DNA of 64,000 nucleotides from Ceratopteris richardii (GCA_020310875.1 CM035412.1:132623374-132687373), one strand, 5' to 3'. Positions 1 to 9,399 are shown, numbered from the stretch's first letter. Notes: generated by a model not told the origin, from the letters alone. Made by a program: numbers and translations.

Positions 1-2
1 AA

Positions 3-1463
3 AATGGTGTAGCAGAAAGAAGGAACAGGACTTTGGTTGAGTTTGCTAGAGCTATGCTAAAGGAGAAGAACTGTCCAAATTATCTTTGGGCTGAGGCTGT
101 AAATACAGCTACATATCTTGTGAATAGATTACCATGTGCAGCTCTGAATGGAATGACTCCATATGAAGCTTGGTGGGGTAAGAAACCAACACTAGATCAT
201 TGTAGAGTGTTTGGATCAATTGCATATGCTTATGTGCCATCACAACTTAGACATAAACTTGAACCAAAGGCAGAAAAATATGTGTTCATTGGTTATGATG
301 AAAAGCAGATGGGTTACAGGTTGTGGAATCCTCTAACAAAACAATTTATTGTTTCTAGAGATGTTACATTTGATGAACAGAAAAGTTGGTATGCAGATCA
401 AAGTCATACAGCTGAAGAATTTGAAGAAGAGGTAAGAAGATGTGAGAAAGGAAAATCAATTGTGCAGGTAAATAGAGATGAAGACTATATGCAAGCAAGT
501 ACATCCAGAAGTGGATCAACAAGAAGAAATGAAGAAGCTCCTATATTTGATGAAGAAGTGTATCCAGACACATATGAAGAATGTGAACCAAGAAGGTCAA
601 GCAGGACTAGAAGACAACCAGAAAGGTATTCTTATGATACTTCTTACATAACTCAGAAGAACTATGCATATATGGTCAAAGATGATGAAGAACCTCAGAA
701 CTATGATGAAGCTAAAGGTAAGAAGCAATGGGAAGAAGCAATGAAGGAAGAGTTCAATGCACTGGAGGAGAACAAGACATGGGAACTTGTTCCTAAACCA
801 AATGGTAAGAAAGTTATTGGAAATAAATGGGTTTATAAAGTGAAGAAGCTTGCAGATGGAAGTATAGCCAGATACAAAGCTAGATTGGTGGTGAAAGGCT
901 ATGCCCAGACCTATGGCATAGATTATGATGAGACATTCAGTCCCGTAGCTAAGATGTCAACTATAAGGACAATCATTGCTATTGCAGCTTCAAAAGGATG
1001 GACCCTAAGTCAATTGGATATAAAAAATGCATTCTTGAATGGATACATATCAGATGAGGTATACATGGAACAACCTCAAGGGTTTATAGATTCCAGGTAT
1101 CCAAATTTTGTTTGCAGGTTGAGAAGAGCATTGTATGGATTGAAGCAAGCTCCAAGAGCTTGGAACTATAGACTGGTGAAGTATCTCAATGATCTTGGAT
1201 ATCAAAGTTCAAAAGCAGATTCAAGTCTACTTATCAAAAGAACAGAGGAAGGTACAATCTACATTTGTATTTATGTAGATGACATTATAATCACAGGTAC
1301 TTCAGATGAAGGAATCAAGGAGGTAAAGAGATTGCTTGAAAAAGAATTCAAGATCAGTGACCTAGGAAAGTTATCATACTTTCTTGGAATGGAAGTTACT
1401 TATACAGATCATGGCATAATCACAAGCTCAGTAAATATGATGGTGCAGACTACAAAGATATGA
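3..1463 (+). pseudogene. pol: Copia-A pol, integrase C-terminus and reverse transcriptase
   Basis: The frame is open from the first bases and begins inside the integrase catalytic core (NGVAERRNRT, which carries the last acidic residue of the D-D-E triad). It runs through the copia integrase C-terminal region (TPYEAWWGKKP, VFIGYDEKQMGY), a charged linker, and the RT domain from WELVPKPNGKKVIGNKWVYK to CIYVDDIIITG, so the catalytic YVDD is intact. Further RT motifs are QLDIKNAFLNG and LYGLKQAPRAWN. Around 1425 about 35 expected codons between RT and RNase H are missing and the frame changes, so this frame ends in a few unrelated residues. The missing start is due to the window edge, not to a real start codon. 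Function known for the family: cDNA synthesis and integration. Confidence 0.9.
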
Positions 1464-2134
1464 GGAAGTATCAATCTCTTGTGGGTAGTTTGATTTATGC
1501 TACACTAACAAGACCTGATCTTAGTTATGCAGTGGGAGTTTTGTCACAATTCATGCATTGTCCAAAGGACCCACATTGGATTGCAGGTCAAAGAGTTCTC
1601 AGATATATCAAAGGAACTATAAAGGAAGGATTATATTATCCTTTTACATCAGATTTGAAGTTGAGAGCCTACAGTGACTCAGACTGGGCAGGTAATCAAG
1701 ATGACAGAAGATCAACTCATGGTTACATGATATATATTGGTGATAAGCTTGTAAGTTGGTGTTCAAAGAAACAACATACAGTAGCATTATCATCAACTGA
1801 AGCAGAGTACAAAGGACTTGTGGAAGCAGCTAAGGAAGTCATATGGATGCAGACATTGTTCAAGAGCTTAGGCATTGATCAAGGTACACCTACAATACAT
1901 GGAGATAATATGAGTTCACTTTATCTTGCAGCAAATCCAGTATTTCATGCAAGGACAAAGCACATAGAGATACAGTATCATTTTCTCAGAGAAAAGGTAA
2001 TGGAGAAGGAGATTGAAGTGGAGTACATTTCTACTAAAGATCAGTTAGCAGACATAATGACAAAGAGCTTGGATGGTGTGAAGACCAGTAGATTCAAAAG
2101 CATGGAAGGAGTAAAAGAAAAGAAGATGATATGA
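1425..2134 (+). pseudogene. pol: Copia-A pol, RNase H domain
   Basis: This continues the polyprotein in another frame after the junction near 1425. Visible motifs are QSLVGSLIYATLTRPDLSYA (RT to RNase H connection), DSDWAGNQDDRRSTHG (first catalytic Asp), ALSSTEAEY (catalytic Glu), HGDNMSSLYLAANPVFHART (catalytic Asp), and the C-terminal DQLADIMTKSLDGVK. All four domains of a copia RNase H are present and in order. The protein ends about 20 bases before the polypurine tract, as usual for copia. It could not be made as part of one polyprotein because of the upstream shift. Confidence 0.88.
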
Positions 2135-2156
2135 AGAAACAGGGAATGTCAATTAG

Positions 2157-2171
2157 TGATTGAGGGGGAGC
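2157..2171 (+). other. polypurine tract of Copia-A
   Basis: A purine-rich run (TTGAGGGGGAG) directly before the LTR start TGTTGGAG. It marks where plus-strand DNA synthesis is primed and fixes the 3' LTR boundary. The same TTGAGGGGGAG string recurs before the LTRs of Copia-F and Copia-J on the - strand. Confidence 0.85.
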
Positions 2172-2334
2172 TGTTGGAGAAACAATCACTAATTAGACAT
2201 ATATTTGAAGGTCAAATCTTAGAAAGAAAACCCCATGCCTATGTGAAGGGACAAATTCACAAGTGTATCATACTTGTAAAATTAGTTCACTTTAGTTCTA
2301 GAAGTTTTTTAAAAAATCACGGGAATGAGAAAAT

Positions 2335-2343
2335 CTATATAAG
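2335..2343 (+). promoter_or_regulatory. TATA box in the Copia-A LTR
   Basis: CTATATAAG lies about 165 bp into the LTR, where a U3 promoter of a plant LTR element is expected. The palindromes begin about 245 bp downstream, so they should fall in the R/U5 part and be transcribed at the 5' end of the RNA. Confidence 0.6.
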
Positions 2344-2585
2344 TTAGTTAGTATTAACTGACGCGATGAGAAGAAGAAGGAGGAAGACAATGAGAAAGTG
2401 AGAAGAACTCATTTTTGTATGACTGAGTATAGTCGAGCTTCTCTGAGTGAGAAAGCATCTGTAAAACTTCTGAGTTTTTTATAGTTATGAGAAGAACTGA
2501 GTAAAGTTCTGTGTATGAGTCTCTCTTCATCATCTCCATGTTTGCCTACTGTGTGATGAATTCAAAAATTCAAGTTTTCTGAGCA

Positions 2586-2870
2586 ATTCGATGCCTGGCA
2601 TCGAATCTTGGCTGATAAGTCATTTTTTCATTCTCTGTGTGTTAACTATTGTTGAATCTTTTAAAAATATGAAGTTTGTGGAGCAACTCGATGCCTGGCA
2701 TCGAGTTTGAGCATAAAGTCGATGCCTGGCATCGACTTCTAGCATACAAGTGGTCTTCTTCATGTGTGTGTAAAAGAGAGTATTTCTGGTGCAGAAAAAG
2801 GGCCTAAAAAAGCTCAAAGTCGATGCCCGGCATCGACTTGGACTGAAATTCGATGCCAGGCATCGAATTT
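2586..2870. repeat. five near-perfect palindromes sharing core CGATGCC-N-GGCATCG
   Basis: Copies are centred at 2596, 2696, 2727, 2828 and 2858. Each has two perfectly complementary arms (10 to 12 bp) around one central base. The core is constant but flanking bases differ between copies and change symmetrically on both arms: ATT/AAT, ACT/AGT, AAGT/ACTT, AAGT/ACTT, AAATT/AATTT. Spacings alternate 100, 31, 101, 30, which equals a roughly 131-bp unit carrying two palindromes. They could fold as RNA hairpins or bind a dimeric protein as DNA. No function is demonstrated. Confidence 0.9.
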
Positions 2871-3294
2871 TTTATTTTTGGACATCAGGAATACTAAAAC
2901 AGGCAAAAATTTCCAGTTTTGGAAGGTCATACAGGGTCATCTTGTGAGGGCCATAACTTGAGTTCTAGAGCTCCGTTTGATGCATATGATAGCTTGTTGG
3001 AAAGCTCTACTCTTCTAGTTTCAGCCTATAAAGTTTCATCAAGAAATAATACTTGAGCTAGGAGAAATTAGCAAAATACTGAAGGTATGTCATTTCAGTG
3101 ACTAGGAATTTCTGTAGAAGCAAAGTTCTCACTTTAGGCTATCATTTCTCAAAGTTTGGAGTGGCAATGAGTTAATGGTGACCATAGAGGTGTTCTAGTG
3201 TCACCTTAATTCATTTCTTGTGGTGTTTCATACATCAACATTCACATGGGTATGTGCATCCATATGAAGAGTGGGGCACTAGAGACCTAAAAAT

Positions 3295-4059
3295 AGTGTA
3301 GCTTTGATCACTTGATCAGGTCGAAAGTGTCCTCTTACAACACCCAAATGTGCAATTCCTAATATCTTCAAGTATTCACTCTCATGTACACATAATATCT
3401 AATACCCATGTCTTCCATGCTTGTATAGATTATCACCAATGAGCATATAGTCTTGAGCCTCATGCTCTAGATTCCTTTTTCATGCTAACATCATCTCTTT
3501 TGGAAATGTTTTAGTCCTTAGGAATTCTAACAAAGTACTGCTCGAATCCGGTATTAACGACACTTGATATACACTGGCATGTTCATCTGGAGATCTGTCA
3601 ATATAGGATGGACACCCTTGATCAACCTATAGACATCTTCTTCCATTATTGGCCAATATATGCATAATCTTTTTAGAGTCTATAGGGTTTTGTGTTTTGA
3701 AAGATACTGCCCTAATGGAGCTACATGTGCGAATTGCAATCGTTTATCATGCTCTTCCTCTTCCAAACAACAAGCTAAGATTCCTTGGTTGGTTTGCTTG
3801 TAGATACTTCCTACGAGTATGTGATATTTTTATGATTCAAAAATATTTTCATCTTTCATTTATACTATTAGATTCTTGGGTCCAAATATGAGAATAGGCA
3901 CTAGTTGTTTAGCTCGATCTCAGGCTACTTCCAAGTTGAAAGTTTCTATGATAGTCCTTGTGGCGATTCTCCTAAACTGGTTTGTGAAAGGTGATCCACC
4001 CTCAGTTGGGTCTTACCTTCCATAACTAAAACTTTAAAATCATATTCCATTAGTAAGAG
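3295..4059 (-). pseudogene. pol: Gypsy-B pol: RNase H end and integrase N-terminus
   Basis: In - direction, just below 4059, FLLLMEYDFKVLVMEGKTQL matches the end of the RNase H domain of the + copy near 29911-29960. Further on, YWPIMEEDVYRLIK (about 3610-3655) matches YWPIMEVDVYRLLKHCPSC of the + copy near 30170 and corresponds to the region before the integrase zinc finger in gypsy elements. A later piece (EDMGIRYYVYMRVNT, about 3370-3420) matches EDMSYYAYTKVII of the + copy. Many stops and shifts are present. The integrase catalytic core is missing because Copia-A starts at 3240. Confidence 0.75.
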
Positions 4060-4064
4060 AAACC
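4060..4064. repeat. target-site duplication of Copia-C (left, AAACC)
   Basis: AAACC here and AAACG at 11792-11796 flank the unit 4065-11791, with one mismatch. On both sides the gypsy RNase H reading frame stops and resumes, so these five bases are the expected copia-type duplication. Confidence 0.65.
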
Positions 4065-4195
4065 TATTGGGTGTGTGTAGAAGTGCGAGAGACACACGAG
4101 AAGCACACACAAGGAGCACAAACATAGCAAGACACATGGAGAAGATGATGGCTGGAATAGCTCTCTCTATTGACGATGAACTGAAATTAAGTTCT
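4065..4195 (-). repeat. U5-end remnant of the Copia-C LTR
   Basis: About 130 bp match the last part of the LTR at 11500-11791 in reverse orientation (CTCTATTGACGATGAACTGA versus the LTR's CAGTTCATCATCAATAGAG). The terminal TG is TA here (TATTGGG). The junction to the protease frame falls in a shared TTCAGTTCATC stretch, a microhomology of about 10 bases. Confidence 0.85.
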
Positions 4196-4541
4196 TCTTT
4201 ATACCAGACACATACAATGCATTTTTCAAGAGAATCACACCTCCATTTAGAGCCGTAAGCTCAATTTCTCCTACTCCAATGATAGGATAAGAGGCATTGT
4301 TTGCATGCACCACATGTTCTCCTTTGGGTGCATCTTTCAAAGAGGCAAAAAGTTTTTTGCATGATGTTATGTGCTTTGAAGCACCACTATCAAAGAACCA
4401 ATTGGAATCAGCCTCACTCACAACCATACATTTAGAATGCAAAGAAGCATCATAATGACATGTAACAACACATGCCCAAAAATCTTGAGCCATGTTAGCT
4501 TCATCATTCTTTACATTTGCTAAATTTTCAGCGATAGACAT
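4196..4541 (-). pseudogene. Copia-C protease region
   Basis: The - strand frame contains NWFFDSGASKHIT, the aspartic protease active site (DSGA), followed by the copia pattern ELTALNGGVILLKNALYVSG and NLISVH. Upstream it is nearly continuous with the gag fragment, with one stop between 4545 and 4541. The frame stays open past 4196 into the LTR remnant by chance and stops there. The retained active site suggests that damage came after the rearrangement, or is recent. In the family this enzyme cuts Gag-Pol into its parts. Confidence 0.85.
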
Positions 4542-4544
4542 GCC

Positions 4545-4890
4545 TTATTCCTTCTTCTTTTCATTGCGTTTAGCAAGCTTTCTACACTCATCAATAGTAT
4601 GACCAGCCTTCCGGCAATATTTGTATCTCTTCTTCACTCTAGGTTGCTCTTCTTGCAAAAGAAGAGACACAACCTCATCAAATGCATACATATTAGGATT
4701 TCCTTTTGCAACCAAACTGAGTGTAGTAGCAAAGCTTTGAAAAGATTCCGATAATCCTTTCAACAAAGTAGAAATGAGTGATGAATCCGGAATGATCTCA
4801 TCTATGTTTGCCAATTGCTCTTTCAAGTCCTTGATGCGTGTCACATACACATCCACCAACTCATTTTCAGCCATACATACATCATCAAGT
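4545..4890 (-). pseudogene. gag: Copia-C gag, C-terminal part with zinc knuckle
   Basis: The frame MAENELVDVYVTRIKDLKEQLANIDEII continues the gag fragment at 7554-7957; the two halves are separated only by the TIR transposon. The knuckle reads YKYCRKAGHTIDEC. The expected CX2CX4HX4C has lost its first Cys to Tyr (TAC for TGC). The homologous fragment at 22174-22741 shows the uninterrupted order across the insertion point. Gag builds the virus-like particle and binds RNA. Confidence 0.82.
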
Positions 4891-5419
4891 TCATTAGGGA
4901 AAAAAATGAACCCTGCATGGGCCTTTTGGATTAAGGAGTGATTAGTGATGGACCAATGAGAGGAGGGTGGTGGACACAGTCTATAGCCTATAAATCACTA
5001 GGCTGAAGGGGGATGAGGGGACAGGATTCCCCTATGTTCAGGTTTTGCCTCTAGAGAGAGAAAGGAATCTCGTAACTTACTTGGGCCCAAAAATTCAAAA
5101 TTTTCAAAAAGTTATAAAACTCATCATAACACCATTTAATGGTCCCCCAACCACTTTTTAGGATCAAAAGTGCTATTTTTGGGTTCTAAATCAAAATCCG
5201 TGCATGAACTGAAGTGAAAAAAGTGACTTTTTCAAAAATAACTCAAAATGCAACTTTCTCCCTCCAAAACCTCCCATTTTCATACCCAGGTCCCAAAAAG
5301 TCATCTCTTTCCACTACTTTCTCTCCCTAGCACACCATTGCAGCTCCTGCATCTCCATTTCTTTCTCTATGCATCATCTTCTTTGAATTCCTACTGTCAT
5401 TTCCATAGCCTGATCTCCA

Positions 5420-6634
5420 ATGGAGAAACCTAAATCTCATAGACGTCCAAAAGATGAGGTTATCGCGATAAAATGTCACAATATCAAGGCTCCATAAGGA
5501 TTTTGGTTAGGACACGAGTTCTGCAAAGGTGCATGGGTGTACATGCAACCCTCTGGTGTTGGTCCTCACCGTGTGAGAGATCGTGGAAACTTGGATCTTC
5601 ATTGGAAAGGGAAGTTACTAGGCTTCAAAAAGCTCAAAAATGGTGAAACTGTTGCCATTGTACAACATGTGTTCACAATGTCAACCATGAAATTGGAAAA
5701 CTCAAACAAAATGAGATATCCTATTAACTGTAAGTATTACTCATTGACTTTTGTCCAAATTTCAGAATATACCTAGCTAAGTTGTGTATTTTTTTGTTGT
5801 AGAAATATTTCCTTCTACCTTGGTGGAAGAACAACCACTTCATAGTCTTACAGGTACTTTCCAAGCATTGCATGCAGATGTTGGGTCGATAGTCTTTCCA
5901 CAAGCCCGTCCTGCTCAGCTATTATGTGAGAGAGTTTTCTTTTACACACATACATATGTTGTACCCTCTTCATCAAATGATTTTGGCAAGTTAGAGATGA
6001 TTAAGGTAGATTCTCTCTTAAAGCTTGAGTGGCCGCAACCTGATGTATGGACATTAACATCTTTGAAGCATAAGATGGTGATGGACATACACAACTCTTT
6101 GAAATTTACAAGAGTTTCAAGATCTATAGGATTACATTGGTGTGTTCTTGTTCATTGTTTTGTACATTTATTTCAGATATTCACAATTCTAGAGACGTCA
6201 ACAATGTTCATGTTAAAAGATATCACGTATGAGCAGGTAGAGTGTTTGCTAGGTGAAAAATGGGGACTTGTAGAAGGATGCACCAAAGGGGATAGATACA
6301 TTTGTAAAATTGGTGCAACAGGCATAGGATTTCGATACTTGAAACATCGTACTTCATTGTACATTAGATTCTATTATGATCGTTGGATGTGTAAACTTGG
6401 TGAATGGATACTATTACATCATGGGATTTGAGGATCTGGATCAATCAAAGTTCAGAATACAAGGGCATAAGGTAAGTAGCATATGGTATTTCTTCTTTTG
6501 TTTATACAAATTCTTACACTCAAATATGTTCATTTAAAGTTTTCTATTTGTCTGCAGATTGGTAAGAGGTTGGAGGATAAAATTAAAGTCCTCCTTGAAT
6601 GGAGTGTGGATGGAACTCAACTTTCATTGTCATA
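5420..6634 (+). pseudogene. gene-like unit with two GT-AG introns inside the TIR element
   Basis: ATG at 5420 (MEKPKSHRRPKDEVIAIKC) opens a frame that runs, with one stop (TAA near 5495), to 5729. There a consensus donor GTAAGT begins an intron ending TTGTTGTAG at about 5803. The next exon (5804-6470) stays open for about 200 codons, shifts once near 6400 (then GFEDLDQSKFRIQGHK) and ends at a second donor GTAAGT (6471). The acceptor TGTCTGCAG at 6558 leads to a short last exon (IGKRLEDKIKVLLEWSVDG, stop 6634). I do not recognise the protein. It is not a transposase type I know. The introns argue for capture from genomic DNA or an old gene of the element. Confidence 0.6.
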
Positions 6635-6984
6635 GCTCAAGGACTATTTGAGTGCTACAGTGTACACACACCTATGTTCCATTTATAATCCTACATCTGC
6701 AACAATGTATTTAACATGCAAGACATGTAGCATGTAAAATTTTTTGATCTCAATATGATGTACAATTTGCCAAATCTTTGGTTTTTCCAATGGCAATTTA
6801 TTATAATTTTAAAGTTCTGAGATTTTTTTTTTTCTATTGTGTTGTCGTGTATCTTATTCTGGTTAATGATTCTGTTCAATCTTTTTATGAGCAAAAGTTT
6901 TTTTTCTGAGAGTTCTGTGCATGATTGTTTTATTTGAAGGTATCAGTTTTAGTTTTAAAATGGGTCCCACTCACTTTAAAATTT

Positions 6985-7190
6985 TGAAACTACTATAAAA
7001 GCAACACTTATTCTCTCATTTCTCACTTTTGCAACCAAGAAGAGCTACAATCACTAGCGGAGTACGCAAACAAGCTAGCATCACGCGCAATGGCTGCCGC
7101 ATCCTCCAGTACCCTGCAACTCAAACGTCCGGGCAACCAAAGTTACGAGTTTGATGATGTGGCACTTAACTTTTGGAGGGATTTTGAAAA
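6985..7190 (+). pseudogene. promoter and first exon of a second gene-like unit in the TIR element
   Basis: ACTATAAAAGC (about 6992-7002) is a good plant TATA box. About 90 bp later an ATG at 7090 starts MAAASSSTLQLKRPGNQSYE..., about 34 codons and more GC-rich than its surroundings. The exon ends at a plausible donor (GAAAA/GTATGT near 7191). No further exon is seen before the element ends at 7550. The protein family is not recognised. This looks like the 5' end of a gene taken into the element; it could also be an unrecognised 5' part of the element's own gene. Confidence 0.45.
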
Positions 7191-7553
7191 GTATGTTTTT
7201 TAAGTATTTTTTATAAAAATAAGTCTAAAAAAATTAAGTTCTGACATATACATAAAAGTATGGGCCATTTTGAATAAAGAATAGCTGAAAAAGAGACTTT
7301 TTCAGAAAACTCATTTTTTTATTCATAAAGATGGACGGATTTGATGAGGTGGAAAGTGGTTTTTCTCTCTCTCTATGTGCAGAAGAGAGAGAAGGTCCTA
7401 GCTCAGCCTAAAAAAAAGCCTACTTCAGCCTACCAAAAAGTGCTCTATTAAATGCACTTTGTCCCCTTAACAAAGAACAAGATTAAGCTTAATCCCTAAA
7501 AATTAGGAATCCTTACAAGGCCCATGCAGGGTTCACTTTTTTTCCTAATGTGC

Positions 7554-7957
7554 TTCCTCAAGTATGCAACACGTGCTTCATTACGCATGACATACAAAGA
7601 AGCAAGAGTGTCCCATGCCTATCTCGATGTAGAACATGACCGAATGTGTGGAACTATATGAGGCTTCACTAAAAGTGCAATCAAAGCATGAGCTTGAGCA
7701 TCTTGTCCATCCCATCTAAGCTGCTCCTGTGTAGGTGGAGAAGGAGAAACCACTGTACTCGAAGAAGAAGCTCCATCTATGACAGTAGACAGTGAAGTAG
7801 AAGAACCTGCGGGTCTTCGATCTACATCTGCCACTATGTTCCAAAGTTGTTTTGCAACAAGAACATGCTTCATCATGTAAGACTGCATCAGATAGTTGGT
7901 CCCATCAAGCTTATCTTCAGCTTGAAGCATGCCAAACAAGTCATTGTTGCCCGCTAT
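7554..7957 (-). pseudogene. gag: Copia-C gag, N-terminal part
   Basis: The - strand frame reads AGNNDLFGMLQAEDKLDGTN, then KHVLVAKQLWNIVADVD and a Ser/Thr-rich spacer, then DAQAHALIALLVKPHIVPHI, then after a shift AWDTLASLYVMRNEARVAYL. The family start MAGSNDLF, seen at 22741, is IAGNNDLF here: the ATG at about 7957 has become ATA. Open sequence upstream (MTFLIFSE) is leader read through. The frame breaks at 7550 where the TIR element enters and resumes at 4890. Confidence 0.82.
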
Positions 7958-8125
7958 TTCACTAAAGATCAAGAATGTCACAAAATCTTCATTTCGATGA
8001 AAGCTGGTGGAAATGTTTCTTGGATACTGAAATTCACAGTTCTATGCTTTGAAGTCGACTTGCACTGTTGAAAGTACGCGCGTGCCATGAACCAAAAAAC
8101 CAAAACTTGAGAAGGAGCTGAACCT

Positions 8126-8137
8126 GCTCTGATACCA
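8126..8137 (-). other. primer-binding site of Copia-C
   Basis: Reads TGGTATCAGAGC on the - strand one base after the LTR end, the standard plant copia site complementary to initiator tRNA-Met. It proves that the LTR at 8139-8381 is a 5' LTR of a - strand element, in contrast to the + strand pol that starts at 8382. Confidence 0.9.
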
Positions 8138-8138
8138 C

Positions 8139-8381
8139 TGTTGGGTGTGTGTAGAAGTGCGAGAGACACACGAGAACCACACACAAGGAGCACAAACACA
8201 GCAAGACACACGGAGAAGACGATGGCTGGAATAGCTCTCTCTATTGACGATGAACTGAACTGAAGTAAGAGTTGAATAATATCCCTAAGTACAAAGTACC
8301 ACCACATATGAGAGTATCAAGTATATGGTAACATGGGGAAAAAACCTCTAGCCAGCACTAAGTGAACACATAAGTGTAACA
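8139..8381 (-). repeat. 5' LTR of the inverted half of Copia-C, 243 bp
   Basis: Reverse complement of the LTR at 11500-11791 with the same ends (TGTTACACTTATG ... CCCAACA). It lacks about 50 bp of the U3 part that the 292-bp copy has (the stretch around CTTTTCCCTATACATGGG). Its U3 terminus (TGTTACA) is joined directly to + strand pol sequence at 8382. Confidence 0.9.
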
Positions 8382-8383
8382 AA

Positions 8384-9399
8384 GCTGGACTTCATGTACA
8401 CTTTGTTGATGATAAGTGTATGGTTCATGATTTCAGCAATGGTGATGTTATCGTGATGTCCGGTACATTATGTAATGGTTTGTATCGCATGGATACATAC
8501 AAGAGGGCTTCCTCGAATGCCTTGGTTGCTCATACTTCTTTCATGGCTGAAATGGAGCTTTGGCATGCTCGTTTTGGTCACTTGAACTTCAATAGTTTGC
8601 TTTACTTGCAAAAGAAGGACATGGTTATTGGTTTGCCTACACTTGAGTCCATTGAAAAGCATGCATGTGAAGCTTGCAATCTTGGAAAAATGCATCGTGC
8701 TTCTTTTCCAAAAGATAGTCATACACACACTACAAGAAAATTGCAGCTTGTTCATAGTGATGTATGTGGTCCCCTCAAGACTCCATCTTTTGGGAAGCAT
8801 GTATATTTTGTTACCTTCATTGATGATGCTACTCGCCATACATGGGTGTATCCTATGAAAGCAAATAATGAGGTATTTTCTTGGTTCAAAGCATTTTTAG
8901 CTATGGCTGAAAATTTTTCTTCACAAAAGCTTTTGAGTCTATGCACGGATCGTGGTGGTGAATACATGTCACATGAGTTTAATGCTTTTCTTCATGAAAG
9001 AGGTATTTCACACCAATGTACGATGCCCTATACACCTCAGCAAAATGGTGTTGCCGAGCGTAAAAATAGAACTCTACTTGAAATGGCACGATGTATGGTT
9101 AAAGGAAAGCATCTTCCTGATAAGTTTTGGATGGAAGCAGTCATGTGGGCAAACTATGTGGCAAATCGCTGCCCTACACAAGCATTGAGAGTCATTACTC
9201 CTTATGAGGCTTGGAATGGTTATAAGCCTATGGTTAGTCATATGCGTGTTTTTGGTTGTTTGGCATATGCTCTTGTGCCATCACAACAACGTCACAAACT
9301 TGATGACAAGGCAAAGAAATGTATATTTGTTGGTTATAGTGCTGATAGTAAGGGATATCATTTGTACTATCCATTGATGAACACAATTATTGTGAGTTG
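8384..9399 (+). pseudogene. pol: Copia-C pol, integrase
   Basis: Starts at KAGLHVHFVDDK, directly after the LTR junction, with no start codon of its own. The zinc part reads WHARFGH ... CEACNLGK (H-H-C-C). The core shows HSDVCGPL and FIDDATRHTW, then CTDRGGEYMS and NGVAERKNRT, so the D-D-E triad is present. The C-terminal part (TPYEAWNGYKP, IFVGYSADSKGY) ends at a TGA near 9398. This single stop interrupts a frame of more than 320 codons. Confidence 0.9.

Larger units (their letters stand above)
1..3240 (+). mobile_element. Copia-A: 3' part of a Ty1/copia LTR retrotransposon
   Basis: Order seen on the + strand: integrase C-terminal part, reverse transcriptase, RNase H, polypurine tract, 3' LTR. 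This order, with IN before RT, defines Ty1/copia. The 5' LTR, gag, protease and most of integrase lie before base 1. The 3' LTR starts at 2172 (TGTTGGAG) straight after a purine tract and most plausibly ends at 3240 (CATCAACA), where recognisable gypsy sequence on the other strand resumes. The predicted target duplication would be TTCAC (3241-3245), which cannot be checked because the 5' end is outside the window. The element is damaged by an internal deletion and shift near 1425. Confidence 0.9.
2172..3240 (+). repeat. 3' LTR of Copia-A, about 1069 bp
   Basis: Begins TGTTGGAG after the polypurine tract and ends with CA at the point where decayed gypsy sequence starts. It holds a TATA box, five palindromes (2586-2870) and a conserved leader-like motif (about 2951-3020: ATAACTTGAGTTCTAGAGCT followed by GGAAAGCTCTA). 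Only one LTR of the pair is in the window, so the right end rests on the terminal CA and the change of sequence identity. Confidence 0.7.
4892..7550. mobile_element. TIR DNA transposon (2.66 kb) carrying gene pieces
   Basis: Ends are inverted repeats of about 30 bp: left CATTAGGGAAAAAAATGAAC, right end reverse-complemented CATTAGGAAAAAAAGTGAAC, both followed by CCTGCATGGGCCTT. It interrupts the Copia-C gag codon for codon; the intact homologue near 22320 reads AAGTTGCTTCC where this copy has AAGTT, element, TGCTTCC. The target duplication is therefore very short (at most 3 bp) or eroded, so I do not assign a superfamily. No transposase is recognisable. Inside are a three-exon gene-like unit (5420-6634) and a promoter plus first exon of another (6985-7190). 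Confidence 0.8.

Noticed and set aside
2586..2870. Palindromes as rho-independent terminators
   Set aside because: There are no T runs after the stems and the context is a plant LTR transcribed by RNA polymerase II.
5784..6431. Single-exon gene
   Set aside because: The frame reads through a likely intron end at 5803 and a shift near 6400; the three-exon reading explains the flanking splice sites better.
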